The translations under genes and the position numbers were made by a program. A stretch of DNA of 64,000 nt from Ulvibacterium marinum (GTDB taxonomy: Bacteria > Bacteroidota > Bacteroidia > Flavobacteriales > Flavobacteriaceae): positions 310,001-374,000 of the forward strand of contig NZ_RBCJ01000004.1 in the NCBI RefSeq assembly GCF_003626755.1, in the 5' to 3' direction. Each line of letters starts with the position of its first letter. The first letter of the stretch is position 1. This document shows positions 18,363 through 28,627 of this stretch, one piece after another. The notes under the pieces are model-generated. The model had not been told where the DNA came from, searched no databases, and saw only the letters and a program-made list of their open reading frames with translations.

Positions 18363-18482
18363 GATTTTAATTTTTTAGTTATTATTAGGTCAAATTACAA
18401 CACTAAAATCCATTGCCAATTTTGCAATCAGATGCCATCAAAGAGTTAAGAAGAAAGAAAAATTACGGAAGTAATCATTCGA

Positions 18483-18614
18483 GTTATCTGCCAAGATGCC
18501 GAAACAGGTTCTGCACAGGTAGAATTTAGCACCTTCTTTGTTACGAATAGTACTTGGGGAACAAAGGGTTGCTAAGGCTTCAAAGGGTCTATTCCCTCCA
18601 CCTTTCTTGATAAC
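18483..18614 (-). ncRNA. SAM-I (S-box) riboswitch upstream of metY
   Basis: The minus strand reads GTTATCAAGAAAGGTGGAGG, GAATAGACCCTTTGAAGCC and TTAGCAACC, the same core blocks as the copy at 4076-4177. P1 is closed by GATAAC at 18483-18488. The P3 arm is longer than in the other copy (AACAAAGAAGGTGCTAAATT near its 3' side). About 120 nt separate the aptamer from the metY ATG, with no obvious intrinsic terminator. This accounts for most of the 329-bp gap 18363-18691; the rest shows nothing. Confidence 0.93.
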
Positions 18615-18691
18615 TTTTCAATACGTGTTTGAACTTTTGAAACACAAATATAAGGAGGGACTTTTAGATTTTCCTAATATTTAAATAAAAA

Positions 18692-19948
18692 TTATAAATC
18701 GAAAGCCGATTTTATCTCTTCAATCTTATCCAATTTTTCCCACGTAAACAGTTCCACCTCCTTTTCTACCCTACCGCTATAAGGCGATTCGAAGATTTTG
18801 GTTACCGTTTTGGGCTGTTTGCCCATATGCCCATAGGCCGCGGATTCCAAATAAATCGGGTTCCTTAGCTTTAGCCGATCTTCTATGGCAAATGGGCGCA
18901 TGTCAAACAAACGGGATACTTTTTCCGCGATTTCCCCGTCTGTTAGATCAACGTTGGCAGTACCATAGGTTTCCACGAATATTGAGGTAGGTTCTACCAC
19001 CCCAATGGCATAGCTTACTTGTACCAAAATTTCATCCGCAACACCGGCAGCCACCAAGTTCTTTGCGGCATGTCTAGCGGCATAGGCCGCACTTCGATCT
19101 ACTTTGCTAGGGTCTTTACCACTAAATGCACCGCCTCCATGGGCACCTTTTCCACCATAGGTATCTACAATAATCTTTCTTCCCGTTAATCCGGTGTCCC
19201 CATGTGGCCCTCCAATGACAAACTTTCCGGTTGGGTTTATGTGATATTGTATTTGCCCATCGAATAGTGTCTGTATTTCCTTTGGTAATTGACCTTTTAC
19301 CTCTGGTATTACAATTTGGACGATATCATCCTTTATTTTGGCCAACATTTTATTGTCGTCGTCATCAAAAGCATCATGCTGTGTAGAAACAACAATAGTA
19401 TCTATCCGTTGTGGCACGTTTTCATTTGAATATTCAATGGTTACCTGTGCCTTAGCATCCGGACGTAAATAGGAAATCTCTTTACCCTCCCTTCGAAAAT
19501 CAGCCAACACTTGCAATATTTTATGCGAAATGTCAAGGGCAAGGGGCATATAGTTTTCAGTCTCCTTGGTTGCATAGCCAAACATCATTCCCTGGTCTCC
19601 CGCACCCTGCTCTTCTTTTGTCTCCCTATCTACCCCTTGATTAATATCCTGTGATTGTTCATGAATAAGAGAAATGACTCCACATGAATCTCCGCTAAAT
19701 TGATATTCGCCCTTAGTATAACCAATTGTATTGATTACCTCTCGTGCAATATTCTGTACGTCCAAATAAGTATGACTTTTAACTTCCCCTGCCAAAACTA
19801 CTTGGCCTGTGGTGACCAAAGTTTCACAAGCTACCTTGCTTTCTGGATCAAAAGCCAAGAAATTATCCAACAATGCGTCACTAATTTGATCTGCAACTTT
19901 ATCGGGGTGCCCTTCACTAACGGACTCCGAAGTAAATAAATATGACAT
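18692..19948 (-). CDS. metK: S-adenosylmethionine synthetase
   Basis: It makes SAM from methionine and ATP, closing the pathway and producing the ligand of the two local riboswitches. The 418-residue protein contains [19 protein letters not shown] at the N-terminus, [12 protein letters not shown], and the phosphate loop [22 protein letters not shown]. The length is normal. No S-box lies in its own leader, so it appears not to be riboswitch-controlled. It is transcribed away from the kinase gene at 20324. Confidence 0.97.
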   Translation of the reverse strand: MSYLFTSESVSEGHPDKVADQISDALLDNFLAFDPESKVACETLVTTGQVVLAGEVKSHTYLDVQNIAREVINTIGYTKGEYQFSGDSCGVISLIHEQSQDINQGVDRETKEEQGAGDQGMMFGYATKETENYMPLALDISHKILQVLADFRREGKEISYLRPDAKAQVTIEYSNENVPQRIDTIVVSTQHDAFDDDDNKMLAKIKDDIVQIVIPEVKGQLPKEIQTLFDGQIQYHINPTGKFVIGGPHGDTGLTGRKIIVDTYGGKGAHGGGAFSGKDPSKVDRSAAYAARHAAKNLVAAGVADEILVQVSYAIGVVEPTSIFVETYGTANVDLTDGEIAEKVSRLFDMRPFAIEDRLKLRNPIYLESAAYGHMGKQPKTVTKIFESPYSGRVEKEVELFTWEKLDKIEEIKSAFDL

Positions 19949-20323
19949 GTATATAATCTTAAGTCGGAGGAGAGATGATTGTAACCATACCAGAAGACAT
20001 AAATATCTTGACTCAAAGTATTTTTCTGTTTTAGCATTTTTACCCCTAAAACAAGTTTGGGATCTGGAGGTTGCAATCAGTCAAATCTTTCCTCTTTGTT
20101 TTCGAATGCGAAAATAGTAAAATTGTTTCGTCAGAATGGCAAACTGATAAAGAATTGCAAAAAAACATTAAATCACACGCGCGAGGCTCAGTACTAGGAG
20201 GGGTACAAATTAGATTGCTAGTTTCGACGGGTATTTCAACAACGATTTCTTTTGCAAACCTTTTATACTTTGTATATTGTGAGGCGTTACCTTTTAAAAA
20301 GCCTAACCGAAATCGCGATTTAA
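19949..20323. other. 375-bp divergent spacer between metK and deoxynucleoside kinase
   Basis: No convincing gene lies here. A short frame that enters the kinase gene has no recognisable protein content. The spacer must carry both promoters. On the plus strand, TATACTTTG at about 20261-20273 resembles a -7 box for the kinase with one extra base. On the minus strand, ATACTTTG near 20014-20021 could serve metK. A small inverted repeat TTTTCG-AATG-CGAAAA lies at 20099-20114. All are weak. Confidence 0.4.
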
Positions 20324-20938
20324 ATGCACATTGCAGTAGCAGGAAATATAGGTGCCGGAAAGACTACCTTAACCAAATTATTGGCCAAACACTACAAATG
20401 GGAAGCCCATTTTGAAGATGTAGTGGACAATCCCTATCTGGACGATTTTTACACTCAAATGGAAAGATGGAGCTTCAACCTCCAAATTTATTTCCTAAAC
20501 CACAGGTATAGGCAAATTTTAAAAATCAGGGAAAGTGGCAAAAAAGTAATCCAAGACCGTACCATTTATGAGGATGCTTATATTTTTGCACCCAACCTAC
20601 ACGCAATGGGCTTGATGACAAATCGCGATTTCACCAATTATCAGAGTCTTTTCGAGTTGATGGAAAGCTTAGTGCAGCCCCCAGAGCTCCTTATTTACTT
20701 ACGCAGCTCCATTCCTAATTTGGTGGAACAGATACACAAACGCGGACGTGAATATGAAAACTCAATTTCCATTGACTACCTCAGCCGACTCAATGAAAGA
20801 TATGAGGCTTGGGTACATGGCTATGAGAAGGGAAACCTACTTATTATTAATGTGGACCAACTGAATTTTGTGGATAGTCCGGAGGATCTAGGACACGTGA
20901 TCAATAAAATAGATGCGGAAATCAACGGATTGTTCTAG
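20324..20938 (+). CDS. Deoxynucleoside kinase
   Basis: It phosphorylates deoxynucleosides for salvage; the exact base preference cannot be read. The 204-residue protein begins with the P-loop GNIGAGKTTLTKLL. It then has FEDVVDNPYLDDFY, the DRTIYEDAYIFA motif (the ERS/DRT catalytic region of the dCK/dGK family), and a lid region HKRGREYENSISIDYL. It converges on the App1-like gene with only 3 bp between stops and no terminator visible. Confidence 0.92.
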   Translation: MHIAVAGNIGAGKTTLTKLLAKHYKWEAHFEDVVDNPYLDDFYTQMERWSFNLQIYFLNHRYRQILKIRESGKKVIQDRTIYEDAYIFAPNLHAMGLMTNRDFTNYQSLFELMESLVQPPELLIYLRSSIPNLVEQIHKRGREYENSISIDYLSRLNERYEAWVHGYEKGNLLIINVDQLNFVDSPEDLGHVINKIDAEINGLF

Positions 20939-20941
20939 AGT

Positions 20942-21952
20942 TCATTTTTTAATGAATCCATTCTGACGCGCGTGCACCATGGCCTCCTCACTTTTACGGA
21001 CTACAAGTGTGGGTGTATCCTTATAATTTTCAAGTAATTCGCCAATGCGTTGCATTCGTTTTCTATCAGGCACACTTTGAAGGTAGATAGCCATAATACG
21101 GTTAGGATAGCTCTGGGCGATATTAATATAGATATCAGCATCACGCTCACCGCTATCACCAATTAAGATAAATCTAAGATTTGGATATGTCTCAAGAATA
21201 TTTGTAATCTCCTTTTGCTTTTGGGGCATACGGGATTTCGATTTCCGATAACCAAAACTGGACATTCTTCGTAAAACAATTGGGCCCTTGGGAAATTTGT
21301 TGATCCTAAGAAATAATTCCAAGTACCTGTACAAATTCCATGGACTATGGCTTACATAGAAAATAGGATTGGCTTTTTTTCCCGACTTTCCCCGGTGTAA
21401 AAGATGATAAAAATCCGCAGCACCTTCCAAAGGTTTCCTATGGACGGCATTCCTAAAAACCGTATTCAAAACAACACGCCATTTTAATGAGGAAACCACC
21501 CCGGTATGAAGTATGGTATCATCAATATCACTGATAACCCCAAAATCAGCGTTTTTGGAAGGAATCAACATTTCCCCCGGGAACTGGTTTTGATGTAATA
21601 TTTCCCTTTTCAGGGCAGTATCGGAATAGGATATCCTATAGCTGAGCCACCCCTCAGCATTGGCCAAATGTCTTAAATTTTCCAAGGCTTCGTCAATAAG
21701 ATAATAGCCCTCATTATCTGTCCTCCCACTAATTATTCTTTTATCGGCAAATGTTATGGTTATTGGCGTGTTACGGATTTCATCGGTCTCAAAGCGTTTG
21801 TAAGTGTTCCACAATAGGCTAAGGAATCCTTTTTCAGAAAGATCTATTTCCTCATCTTCCAACGCCCTGCCCCTAGCGTATAGATGCTTGTTAGTACCAT
21901 AGGTCTGAAAGGCCATAATCTGAAGCTTGTCCTTTTTTATAAATGGGACCAT
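20942..21952 (-). CDS. App1-like phosphatidate phosphatase domain protein (DUF2183)
   Basis: A 336-residue HAD-superfamily protein. The phosphatase motif DIDDTILHTGV lies near residue 140. FYVSHSPWNLYRYLELFL and LIGDSGERDADIYINIAQSYP are the other App1/DUF2183 hallmarks. In yeast App1 dephosphorylates phosphatidate; the bacterial substrate is not established. No signal peptide is seen. The ATG at 21952 lies only 4 nt after a TATTTTTG box, so either the mRNA is leaderless or translation starts at the in-frame ATG at codon 13 (MAFQTYG). Confidence 0.88.
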   Translation of the reverse strand: MVPFIKKDKLQIMAFQTYGTNKHLYARGRALEDEEIDLSEKGFLSLLWNTYKRFETDEIRNTPITITFADKRIISGRTDNEGYYLIDEALENLRHLANAEGWLSYRISYSDTALKREILHQNQFPGEMLIPSKNADFGVISDIDDTILHTGVVSSLKWRVVLNTVFRNAVHRKPLEGAADFYHLLHRGKSGKKANPIFYVSHSPWNLYRYLELFLRINKFPKGPIVLRRMSSFGYRKSKSRMPQKQKEITNILETYPNLRFILIGDSGERDADIYINIAQSYPNRIMAIYLQSVPDRKRMQRIGELLENYKDTPTLVVRKSEEAMVHARQNGFIKK

Positions 21953-22149
21953 AGCTCAAAAATAAGTAATATCCGTTCGGCTTAAAACTTATTCATAAGC
22001 AAATGGAGGGGTTGTGTATTTTTTTTGGATTGAATTCACATAGGCTTGGAAACAAAAGTTCATTTCACTCAATCAAAGGTGGCTTTCACGCATTGGTCCT
22101 TTTAAAAGTAATGTCAGGCAGGTAGATTTATGGAAACTTAAAATGGAAT

Positions 22150-22854
22150 ATGATGAAACCAAAAAAGAACCCAAAAATCGATTTAAACAAAGACAGGGCA
22201 ATGTATTTTGTAGCCGGTCTTACCCTAGTTCTATTAATAACGTACGTTGCTTTGGAATGGAAGAGCTATGACACAATTGACTATGTTTCAACTGGAATGA
22301 ATGTAGAAAACGAGCTAATAGAAGAAGTGCCTCTAACAGTACACTTTACACCTCCACCCCCTCCGCCGCCGATTGCTCCTCCGGTGATAGAAATAGTAAA
22401 TAACAAAGTGGATATCATCGAAACGGAAATTATGTCCGATGAAACAAACCAAGACACCCAGGTGATGGAAGTAAAGGAGATCGAAGTAGCTGAAGTTGAG
22501 GAAGATGTAACGGTTCCCTTTATTTTGATTGAGGATGTACCTATTTTTCCCGGATGTGAAAACGCATCCGACAAAAGGGCCTGTTTTCAAAAAATGATGC
22601 AAAAGCACATAAATAAAACTTTCCAGTACCCCAAACTGGCAAAAGAGTTAGAAATTGAAGGAAGAGTCCACACCATGTTCGTTATTCAGAAAGATGGTAG
22701 TATTGGGGATATAAAAATGAGAGGGCCGGATAAAATCCTAGAGGTCGAAGCGGCAAGAATTATTGGCAAACTTCCAAAAATGACTCCCGGTAAACAACGT
22801 GGCAACCCGGTTAAGGTTCCTTTTGTGGTACCTATCACTTTTAAACTTCGATGA
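22150..22854 (+). CDS. tonB: Energy transducer TonB
   Basis: A 234-residue inner-membrane protein that passes proton-motive force to outer-membrane TonB-dependent receptors. It has one N-terminal membrane segment (residues about 18-37, FVAGLTLVLLITYVALEW). A proline-rich linker (PPPPPPPIAPP) and an acidic stretch follow. The C-terminal TonB domain has YPKLAKELEIEGRVHTMFVI and NPVKVPFVVPITFKLR. No ExbB/ExbD genes adjoin it. It ends at the hairpin at 22866. Confidence 0.92.
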   Translation: MMKPKKNPKIDLNKDRAMYFVAGLTLVLLITYVALEWKSYDTIDYVSTGMNVENELIEEVPLTVHFTPPPPPPPIAPPVIEIVNNKVDIIETEIMSDETNQDTQVMEVKEIEVAEVEEDVTVPFILIEDVPIFPGCENASDKRACFQKMMQKHINKTFQYPKLAKELEIEGRVHTMFVIQKDGSIGDIKMRGPDKILEVEAARIIGKLPKMTPGKQRGNPVKVPFVVPITFKLR

Positions 22855-22865
22855 GATAAAAACAA

Positions 22866-22894
22866 AAAAGGCAAACCATTACAGTTTGCCTTTT
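22866..22894. terminator. Bidirectional terminator between tonB and hppA
   Basis: AAAAGGCAAAC pairs with GTTTGCCTTTT around the 7-nt loop CATTACA. A-rich on the left and T-rich on the right, it can serve both converging genes. Confidence 0.85.
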
Positions 22895-22916
22895 GTTTAT
22901 TTATGGAAGGTAAGTG

Positions 22917-25304
22917 CTATTTCTTTGCGTCTACCTTTTCAATCGTAATCTTGGTACTTTTCCCTTCTGATTCGATAGTTACATTTTCGAAATCTTCCAA
23001 TTGGGCCTCTACTTCGGCCTGAGTTCCCGTAAATGTTTTTTCTTCAGTAACCTTTTCACCGTTTATCACTGTCGTGTAGGCAATGGTTGCTTCTGCCAAA
23101 TCCGCACTTTCAGTGCTCATTTCCAATTTTATTTCCTTCGCATCCGCCGTGCTCGCCATTCCACTAACATTCAGGGCAATACTTGGCGCAATGACCAAGG
23201 CCACAACGGACATCAACTTCAAAAGAATGTTCAAAGACGGTCCTGAAGTATCCTTAAAAGGGTCACCGACCGTATCTCCAACAACTGCCGCTTTATGGGC
23301 ATCTGTACCCTTGCGTCCCTGCTCTTCGATCATTTTCTTGGCATTATCCCAAGCACCACCGGCGTTGGATTGAAAGATGGCCATCAATACTCCAGCCGTG
23401 GTTACTCCTGCTAAAAGGCCTCCCAACATTTCCGCTCCACCAATAAATCCAACGGCGACGGGAACCGCAATAGCCAAAAGACCGGGCAATACCATTTCCT
23501 TAATGGAGGCGGTAGTTGAAATAGCGACACACTTGTCGTACTCGGCAAGGCCATCAGCTTCATCAAAAACAGCACGTTGCTCCGGAGTAGCTTTGGACAT
23601 ATCGGAATCCACCGCACGCATTACTTCCAAAGCTGCCTTTAATTGAGGAATATCCCTAAACTGGCGACGTACCTCTTCGATCATTGCCATAGCTGCGCGA
23701 CCAACGGCATTCATGGAAAGAGCCGAGAATACGAAAGGAAGCATTCCACCAACCAATAATCCGGCCATAATATTCGGTTTTGAAACATCAATGGCGGTTA
23801 CATTGGCCGTTTGCATAAAAGCAGCAAACAGTGCTAATGCCGTCAATGCAGCGGAAGCAATCGCAAAACCCTTGCCTATTGCGGCGGTTGTATTTCCAAC
23901 AGCATCCAATTTATCGGTACGCTCACGGACTTCACTTGGCAATTCGGCCATTTCGGCAATTCCTCCAGCATTATCGGAAATCGGTCCGTAGGCATCTACG
24001 GCCAGCTGAATCCCCGTATTGGCCAACATCCCAACAGCAGCTATGGCAATGCCATATAATCCCGCAAAATGATGTGATACCAAAATAGCGCCTGCAATCA
24101 ATAAAATAGGAAACATTGTGGACATCATGCCAACACCTAAGCCTGAAATAATATTGGTAGCCGCTCCAGTCTCAGATTGCCTTACAATGGCGTTAACCGG
24201 TTTTGTTCCCGTTCCAGTGTAATATTCCGTTACCTTCCCTACGGCAAGACCTGCAATTAATCCGGCAAGGACCGCCAAGAAAACACCCATCGATGTATAT
24301 TCACTTCCTCCAAAAGTCCAACTTTCAGGAAGCATTTGTGTAATAATAAAATAAGAAGCCACCAACATGAGACCGGCAGAACCAAACTCCCCTATGTTCA
24401 AAGCCGTCTGCGGATTTCCACCGTCCTTTACCTTGACAAAGAACGTACCAATAATGGACATTATGATTCCTACCGCTGCCAAAACCAGTGGAAGATAAAC
24501 AGCGCCCAAACCATCAAAAGCACCAGCAAACGCCGGAATTTGAGTAAATGCGGCACCCAATACCATTGTACCTATAATTGAACCAACATATGATTCAAAA
24601 AGATCGGCTCCCATCCCCGCAACATCACCTACATTATCACCTACGTTATCTGCTATAGTAGCAGGATTAAGAGGGTGATCTTCTGGAATTCCGGCTTCAA
24701 CTTTTCCTACCAAATCGGCACCAACATCAGCGGCCTTTGTATAAATACCACCACCTACACGGGCAAAAAGCGCTATTGAGGACGCTCCCAAGGAGAACCC
24801 CGAAAGTACGTTCAGGACTTCACCGATCTCCCATCCTTGTCCACTATAAGCCATAAAAAGGGCACTAAGACCCAGAACACCTAACCCTACAACTCCCAAT
24901 CCCATAACAGCTCCACCGGCAAAAGCAACCTCAAGGGCCTTTCCCAAAGAAGTTCGGGCGGCCTGCGTAGTTCTTACATTTGCTTTTGTTGCAACTCGCA
25001 TCCCTATGAATCCAGCTAAAGCGGAACAGATGGCACCAACTATAAAGGACACGGCGACCATTCCATTGGAACCTTCCTCACTGCTCCCCTTAAAGAAAAG
25101 AAGTACGGCGACCGCAGCGACAAAAATCGCAAGAATTTTGTATTCAGCCTTTAGGAATGACATAGCTCCGTCGGCAATATTTTTAGCGATTCGTGCCATT
25201 TTGGCGTCGCCAACCTCTTGTTTGGAGACCCACATATTTTTAATAAACACAAATAATAAGGCCAACATGCCAAAAACAGGCAAAAACTTCACGATTAATT
25301 CCAT
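22917..25304 (-). CDS. hppA: Membrane-bound ion-pumping pyrophosphatase
   Basis: It couples pyrophosphate hydrolysis to Na+ and/or H+ export. The 795-residue protein has about 16 membrane segments and the substrate motif [21 protein letters not shown] followed by [22 protein letters not shown] has Ala where K+-independent enzymes have Lys, which marks a K+-dependent enzyme. Bacteroidetes members of this branch pump Na+, but ion choice here is inference. After the last membrane span near residue 720 there is an unusual charged tail of about 70 residues ([14 protein letters not shown] to EKVDAKK). Confidence 0.95.
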   Translation of the reverse strand: MELIVKFLPVFGMLALLFVFIKNMWVSKQEVGDAKMARIAKNIADGAMSFLKAEYKILAIFVAAVAVLLFFKGSSEEGSNGMVAVSFIVGAICSALAGFIGMRVATKANVRTTQAARTSLGKALEVAFAGGAVMGLGVVGLGVLGLSALFMAYSGQGWEIGEVLNVLSGFSLGASSIALFARVGGGIYTKAADVGADLVGKVEAGIPEDHPLNPATIADNVGDNVGDVAGMGADLFESYVGSIIGTMVLGAAFTQIPAFAGAFDGLGAVYLPLVLAAVGIIMSIIGTFFVKVKDGGNPQTALNIGEFGSAGLMLVASYFIITQMLPESWTFGGSEYTSMGVFLAVLAGLIAGLAVGKVTEYYTGTGTKPVNAIVRQSETGAATNIISGLGVGMMSTMFPILLIAGAILVSHHFAGLYGIAIAAVGMLANTGIQLAVDAYGPISDNAGGIAEMAELPSEVRERTDKLDAVGNTTAAIGKGFAIASAALTALALFAAFMQTANVTAIDVSKPNIMAGLLVGGMLPFVFSALSMNAVGRAAMAMIEEVRRQFRDIPQLKAALEVMRAVDSDMSKATPEQRAVFDEADGLAEYDKCVAISTTASIKEMVLPGLLAIAVPVAVGFIGGAEMLGGLLAGVTTAGVLMAIFQSNAGGAWDNAKKMIEEQGRKGTDAHKAAVVGDTVGDPFKDTSGPSLNILLKLMSVVALVIAPSIALNVSGMASTADAKEIKLEMSTESADLAEATIAYTTVINGEKVTEEKTFTGTQAEVEAQLEDFENVTIESEGKSTKITIEKVDAKK

Positions 25305-25339
25305 CTTGTTTAGTTGTTTATAATTTTTTAGAACGGGGG

Positions 25340-25347
25340 CAAAAGTA
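25340..25347 (-). promoter_or_regulatory. Candidate -7 box for hppA
   Basis: The minus strand reads TACTTTTG, an exact TAnnTTTG match, 35 nt before the hppA ATG and just after the ppa terminator. No clear TTTG lies at -33. Confidence 0.45.
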
Positions 25348-25369
25348 GTAAAATAGAACAGAATAAAAA

Positions 25370-25395
25370 AGCAATATCTTCTAACGGATATTGCT
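25370..25395 (-). terminator. Rho-independent terminator of ppa
   Basis: On the minus strand AGCAATATC and GATATTGCT form a 9-bp stem around an 8-nt loop, followed by a run of T. It lies 30 nt after the ppa stop and separates ppa from hppA. Confidence 0.85.
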
Positions 25396-25424
25396 ATTAT
25401 TTAAGGAGTTATAAAGTGTAGTTT

Positions 25425-25952
25425 TCATTTAATGCTGACCTCCTTTGTAGGAACATCACTTTTTGTAAATCTGTTGATGCACTTAGCCACGATGTCCTTA
25501 GCTTGGTCCACATTGCCCCAACCTCCTACATCTACTTTTTTCTTCTCCAGATCTTTATAGACCTTAAAAAAATGTTCAATTTCTTTTATTAAGTGAGGAT
25601 TTAAGTCGCTCAAGTCTTTGGTTTTGTTCCCAATGGGATCGGAAATGGGAACACAAATAACTTTTTCATCAGGGCCTTTTTCGTCGGTCATATGAAATAC
25701 CCCAATGGGTTTGACCTCCATAACACATCCTGGAAAAGTAGGTTCGGTAACCAAAACCAGGACATCCAAGGGATCTCCGTCCAAAGCCAAGGTTTCAGGA
25801 ATGAAACCATAATCCGCAGGATACATCATTGAAGAAAATATCATTCTGTCATATCGGATTTTTTTAAGCTCAAAATCATATTCATATTTGTTGCGGCTTC
25901 CCTTGGGAATTTCAATCAATACATCAAAAGAAGATACTTCTTCGGCTTTCAT
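25425..25952 (-). CDS. ppa: Soluble inorganic pyrophosphatase, family I
   Basis: It hydrolyses cytoplasmic pyrophosphate to phosphate. The 175-residue protein has the core motif LDGDPLDVLVLV (the D-x-D-P-x-D metal site), with YEYDFELKKIRYDR upstream and KVYKDLEKKKVDVGGW near the C-terminus. The length is standard for bacterial family I. Its gene directly precedes that of the membrane pyrophosphatase, so the cell has one wasting and one energy-conserving route for the same substrate. A terminator and a promoter between them suggest separate transcription. Confidence 0.96.
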   Translation of the reverse strand: MKAEEVSSFDVLIEIPKGSRNKYEYDFELKKIRYDRMIFSSMMYPADYGFIPETLALDGDPLDVLVLVTEPTFPGCVMEVKPIGVFHMTDEKGPDEKVICVPISDPIGNKTKDLSDLNPHLIKEIEHFFKVYKDLEKKKVDVGGWGNVDQAKDIVAKCINRFTKSDVPTKEVSIK

Positions 25953-26025
25953 AACAATATTGGTTTTAGACTTACAAAATTACGCAAATGGATTTCCTCT
26001 GGGAGAGTTAAAGATGAAAGGAATT

Positions 26026-28521
26026 TTAGAAATTAAACCCAAAAGTCCCGGTAACGCTAAAAGGTCGTGCATTGGGACTGTCCAAATAATTTCCGCGAAA
26101 GTTAAAATCGATTCTAAAAATCTTAAAGATATTCCCTATTCCCACGGAATATTCATAATATATTTTTTCGTTGGGTGCCCGTAATGGGATATTCGTTGGG
26201 GCGCTAAGGGCTATATTTTCATCCGACAGTTCTCCCCAGACTCCACGTAAGCCCACAATTTCCCTTAGGTTCCATTTTCGTAATAAAGGTATTCTGGAAA
26301 ACAAACGGCCATTAAAATTATGTTCAAGGTGAACAGATGCGTAGGTATCCGTTACAAATTCATAAAAGTCCAGATTGGGAAAGGTGTTATATATGGAAAA
26401 CAAGGTTTGGTTACCGGGCACAACATTTAATAGCCCCAATGGGACCTCTCCAAAGGTCTTCCCTATTTCAATGGTACTGAACAATCTTCCAAATCCTCCC
26501 AATTGCCAGGGCTGGGTATACGAAAATTGAATTTTACTATAATTGAAATCGCTCTCCAAAAAACCGTCGATTCCTCGAGTATAGTTCAAAAGCAAAGTAC
26601 TATAGTTATCATTGATATCCTTACGCTCCACCCCATAACCTATAGTCCTTTTTCCAGGGGTGTAAATGAGAAGGGTACTTAGATCAAACTGTTTTATTTC
26701 CGATGAAATTCCTGTTGGGGATTCGCTATCCACATACTCCAAGCTAAAGGCATCCGGTAGGGCCGAGCTCAATGTTCGAAAAGAACTGCCCAAACGTATC
26801 CTAAAATTGGTCAAAGGTTCTATTTCCAGATTGAATGTACTCAGGTTAATATTCGTTAACCTGTCATTGGCACCTACCGTAAAAATAGCGGACGATGCCA
26901 CACTTCTACCTAAAACATCATTAGTGGAGGTAAGGCTGATGCCCAGTTGTTCAATATCCCTTCTATTTCCGCCCGAAATTATCAACCTACTTTTCTTGTC
27001 CAACAAAAACTTGGCCGAGAATCCGTGCTTTACTTTTTTGTCCGAAAAACCATAGGCCATATATCCTTCTAAGCGCCATGGATCGTTCTGACCAAAATAG
27101 GTGCGTGCACCTCCTCTTAATCGAAAACCTTCCGCATCGTTAAAACCAAAAATGCTGTATACATCCCCAATATCCAGATTCCACTTATCAATTTCGATAT
27201 ATCCAGATCCCAGTACACTCACCAGATTATAGTAGGTCTTAAACTTGGGAACCGTTTTCAAGGTGTCCAATAATTGATAGATGCCTTTTTCATCCTTATT
27301 AAGGGCCTCTAACCTGCTATTTTTCCAAAACACACTGTCACGGTCCAAAATTTGTGGGTCAAAAGGATTGCCTTCCGCTCTATAAAAACTCTTTGGTTTT
27401 GAAATATCGAATACATAATTATCGTAAACCGTTGTTCGCTTTCCATAAATTCCCCGGGATTCCTCTTTTTTCTGAAAACTAAAATCGCTTAGCATATAAT
27501 CCCGTTTTAATAAGAATACGGAATCGTTTACAACATCAAAATCCTGTTCAATGTAGATTTCCTTTACCCAATTGATATTGGCGCTTTTGGTGACCTCAAG
27601 ATTTATGTTTTTTATGGCGTAGGTAGAATCGTTTACCCAAAAATCTCCCTTAAAGGTAAGCTCATTCTTCCTTCTGGGGTAGTATACAATATTGTAACAC
27701 CATTTATCCTCTATAAAGGCACTATCCCGAAGGACATAGTTATAAGTGTCCACACCTGTTCTTGATAGAGGACTGGTGAAGCTCTTATCAAAGAACTTTA
27801 AGTAATTGTCATAAATATCGTAGTTCTGATAGAGATCCTTTACAAATGCTATGATGGCCTGATTGTTATCAAAACCCGAATTTTTATTTCCCAGGACCAC
27901 TTCCTTTTCTTCGTCCAATAGATTATCACCATGGACCTTGGAAAATGTTTCGTTCAAAAAAATGGGAAGATAGGTCTTACCTGTAATGCGAGAGGTATCC
28001 AAATCTTTAAAAACAAACTCCAGCCCCCTAAAAATCTTACTTTCCATAAGGGCACTATCTATGGTATTGAGGTCGAACTCTATCTTTTCATACTTATCAT
28101 ATTGGTATTGTTTGAACTTTCGAACACCATTTTCCCGTTTTTTGGCCCAAATCTTTTTCAGTATCTCTACGGCAGGATTATTCTTTTTTGATTGTTTTCC
28201 AGAATATACCACTACCTCATCCAATTGTTCCGTGGATTCCTTTAAAACAACCTCCATATTATAACTGACCCTGGAAGTCAACGGAATCTCCTGTGTGTCA
28301 TATCCAATAAAGGACACAATTAAAACATCATAATCATTATCGGACTCCATATAAAAACGACCATTGTCATTGGTAATGGTACCTTCGGAAGAGTTCTTGA
28401 ACAGCACATTGGCAAATGCTACCGGTTTTCCGGAATCGTCCAGGACAACGCCCCCAACTTTGGTTTGTGAAATAGCGACAAAGGAAAAAAGAAAGAGTAG
28501 TAGGAAAAGGTTTTTTTTCAT
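26026..28521 (-). CDS. DUF5686 outer-membrane protein with carboxypeptidase-like regulatory domain
   Basis: A surface protein of about 831 residues from the chosen ATG. It starts with the signal peptide MKKNLFLLLFLFSFVAISQ. A CarboxypepD_reg-like beta-sandwich follows (KVGGVVLDDSGKPVAFANVLFKN). The long DUF5686 body ends in alternating, aromatic-rich segments that look like an outer-membrane barrel, closing with NFRGNYLDSPNARPFSVTGTFGFNF. The function is unknown; the family is common in Bacteroidetes. An in-frame ATG at 28566 would put 15 polar residues in front of the signal peptide, so 28521 is preferred. Confidence 0.88.
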   Translation of the reverse strand: MKKNLFLLLFLFSFVAISQTKVGGVVLDDSGKPVAFANVLFKNSSEGTITNDNGRFYMESDNDYDVLIVSFIGYDTQEIPLTSRVSYNMEVVLKESTEQLDEVVVYSGKQSKKNNPAVEILKKIWAKKRENGVRKFKQYQYDKYEKIEFDLNTIDSALMESKIFRGLEFVFKDLDTSRITGKTYLPIFLNETFSKVHGDNLLDEEKEVVLGNKNSGFDNNQAIIAFVKDLYQNYDIYDNYLKFFDKSFTSPLSRTGVDTYNYVLRDSAFIEDKWCYNIVYYPRRKNELTFKGDFWVNDSTYAIKNINLEVTKSANINWVKEIYIEQDFDVVNDSVFLLKRDYMLSDFSFQKKEESRGIYGKRTTVYDNYVFDISKPKSFYRAEGNPFDPQILDRDSVFWKNSRLEALNKDEKGIYQLLDTLKTVPKFKTYYNLVSVLGSGYIEIDKWNLDIGDVYSIFGFNDAEGFRLRGGARTYFGQNDPWRLEGYMAYGFSDKKVKHGFSAKFLLDKKSRLIISGGNRRDIEQLGISLTSTNDVLGRSVASSAIFTVGANDRLTNINLSTFNLEIEPLTNFRIRLGSSFRTLSSALPDAFSLEYVDSESPTGISSEIKQFDLSTLLIYTPGKRTIGYGVERKDINDNYSTLLLNYTRGIDGFLESDFNYSKIQFSYTQPWQLGGFGRLFSTIEIGKTFGEVPLGLLNVVPGNQTLFSIYNTFPNLDFYEFVTDTYASVHLEHNFNGRLFSRIPLLRKWNLREIVGLRGVWGELSDENIALSAPTNIPLRAPNEKIYYEYSVGIGNIFKIFRIDFNFRGNYLDSPNARPFSVTGTFGFNF

Positions 28522-28565
28522 GCAGTGAAGTATTCTCAACTGTTCCGTATGCAAATAGCGTTCCA

Positions 28566-28601
28566 ATAAAAAAGCTTCGCCGGCCTTTGGTCGGAGAAGC
28601 T
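28566..28601 (-). terminator. Terminator of pdhB
   Basis: On the minus strand AGCTTC pairs with GAAGCT and, after a mismatch, CCG with CGG, followed by a run of six T. It starts 26 nt after the pdhB stop. Confidence 0.75.
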
Positions 28602-28627
28602 AATATACCTTTACAATATGGTTTACC

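Noticed and set aside
20071-20415. Open frame of about 114 codons across the metK-kinase spacer
   Set aside because: It has no recognisable protein content and runs into the deoxynucleoside kinase gene in another register.
22281-22608. Antisense frames rich in Ser/Thr/Gly opposite tonB
   Set aside because: They arise from the proline-rich linker codons of tonB read on the other strand.
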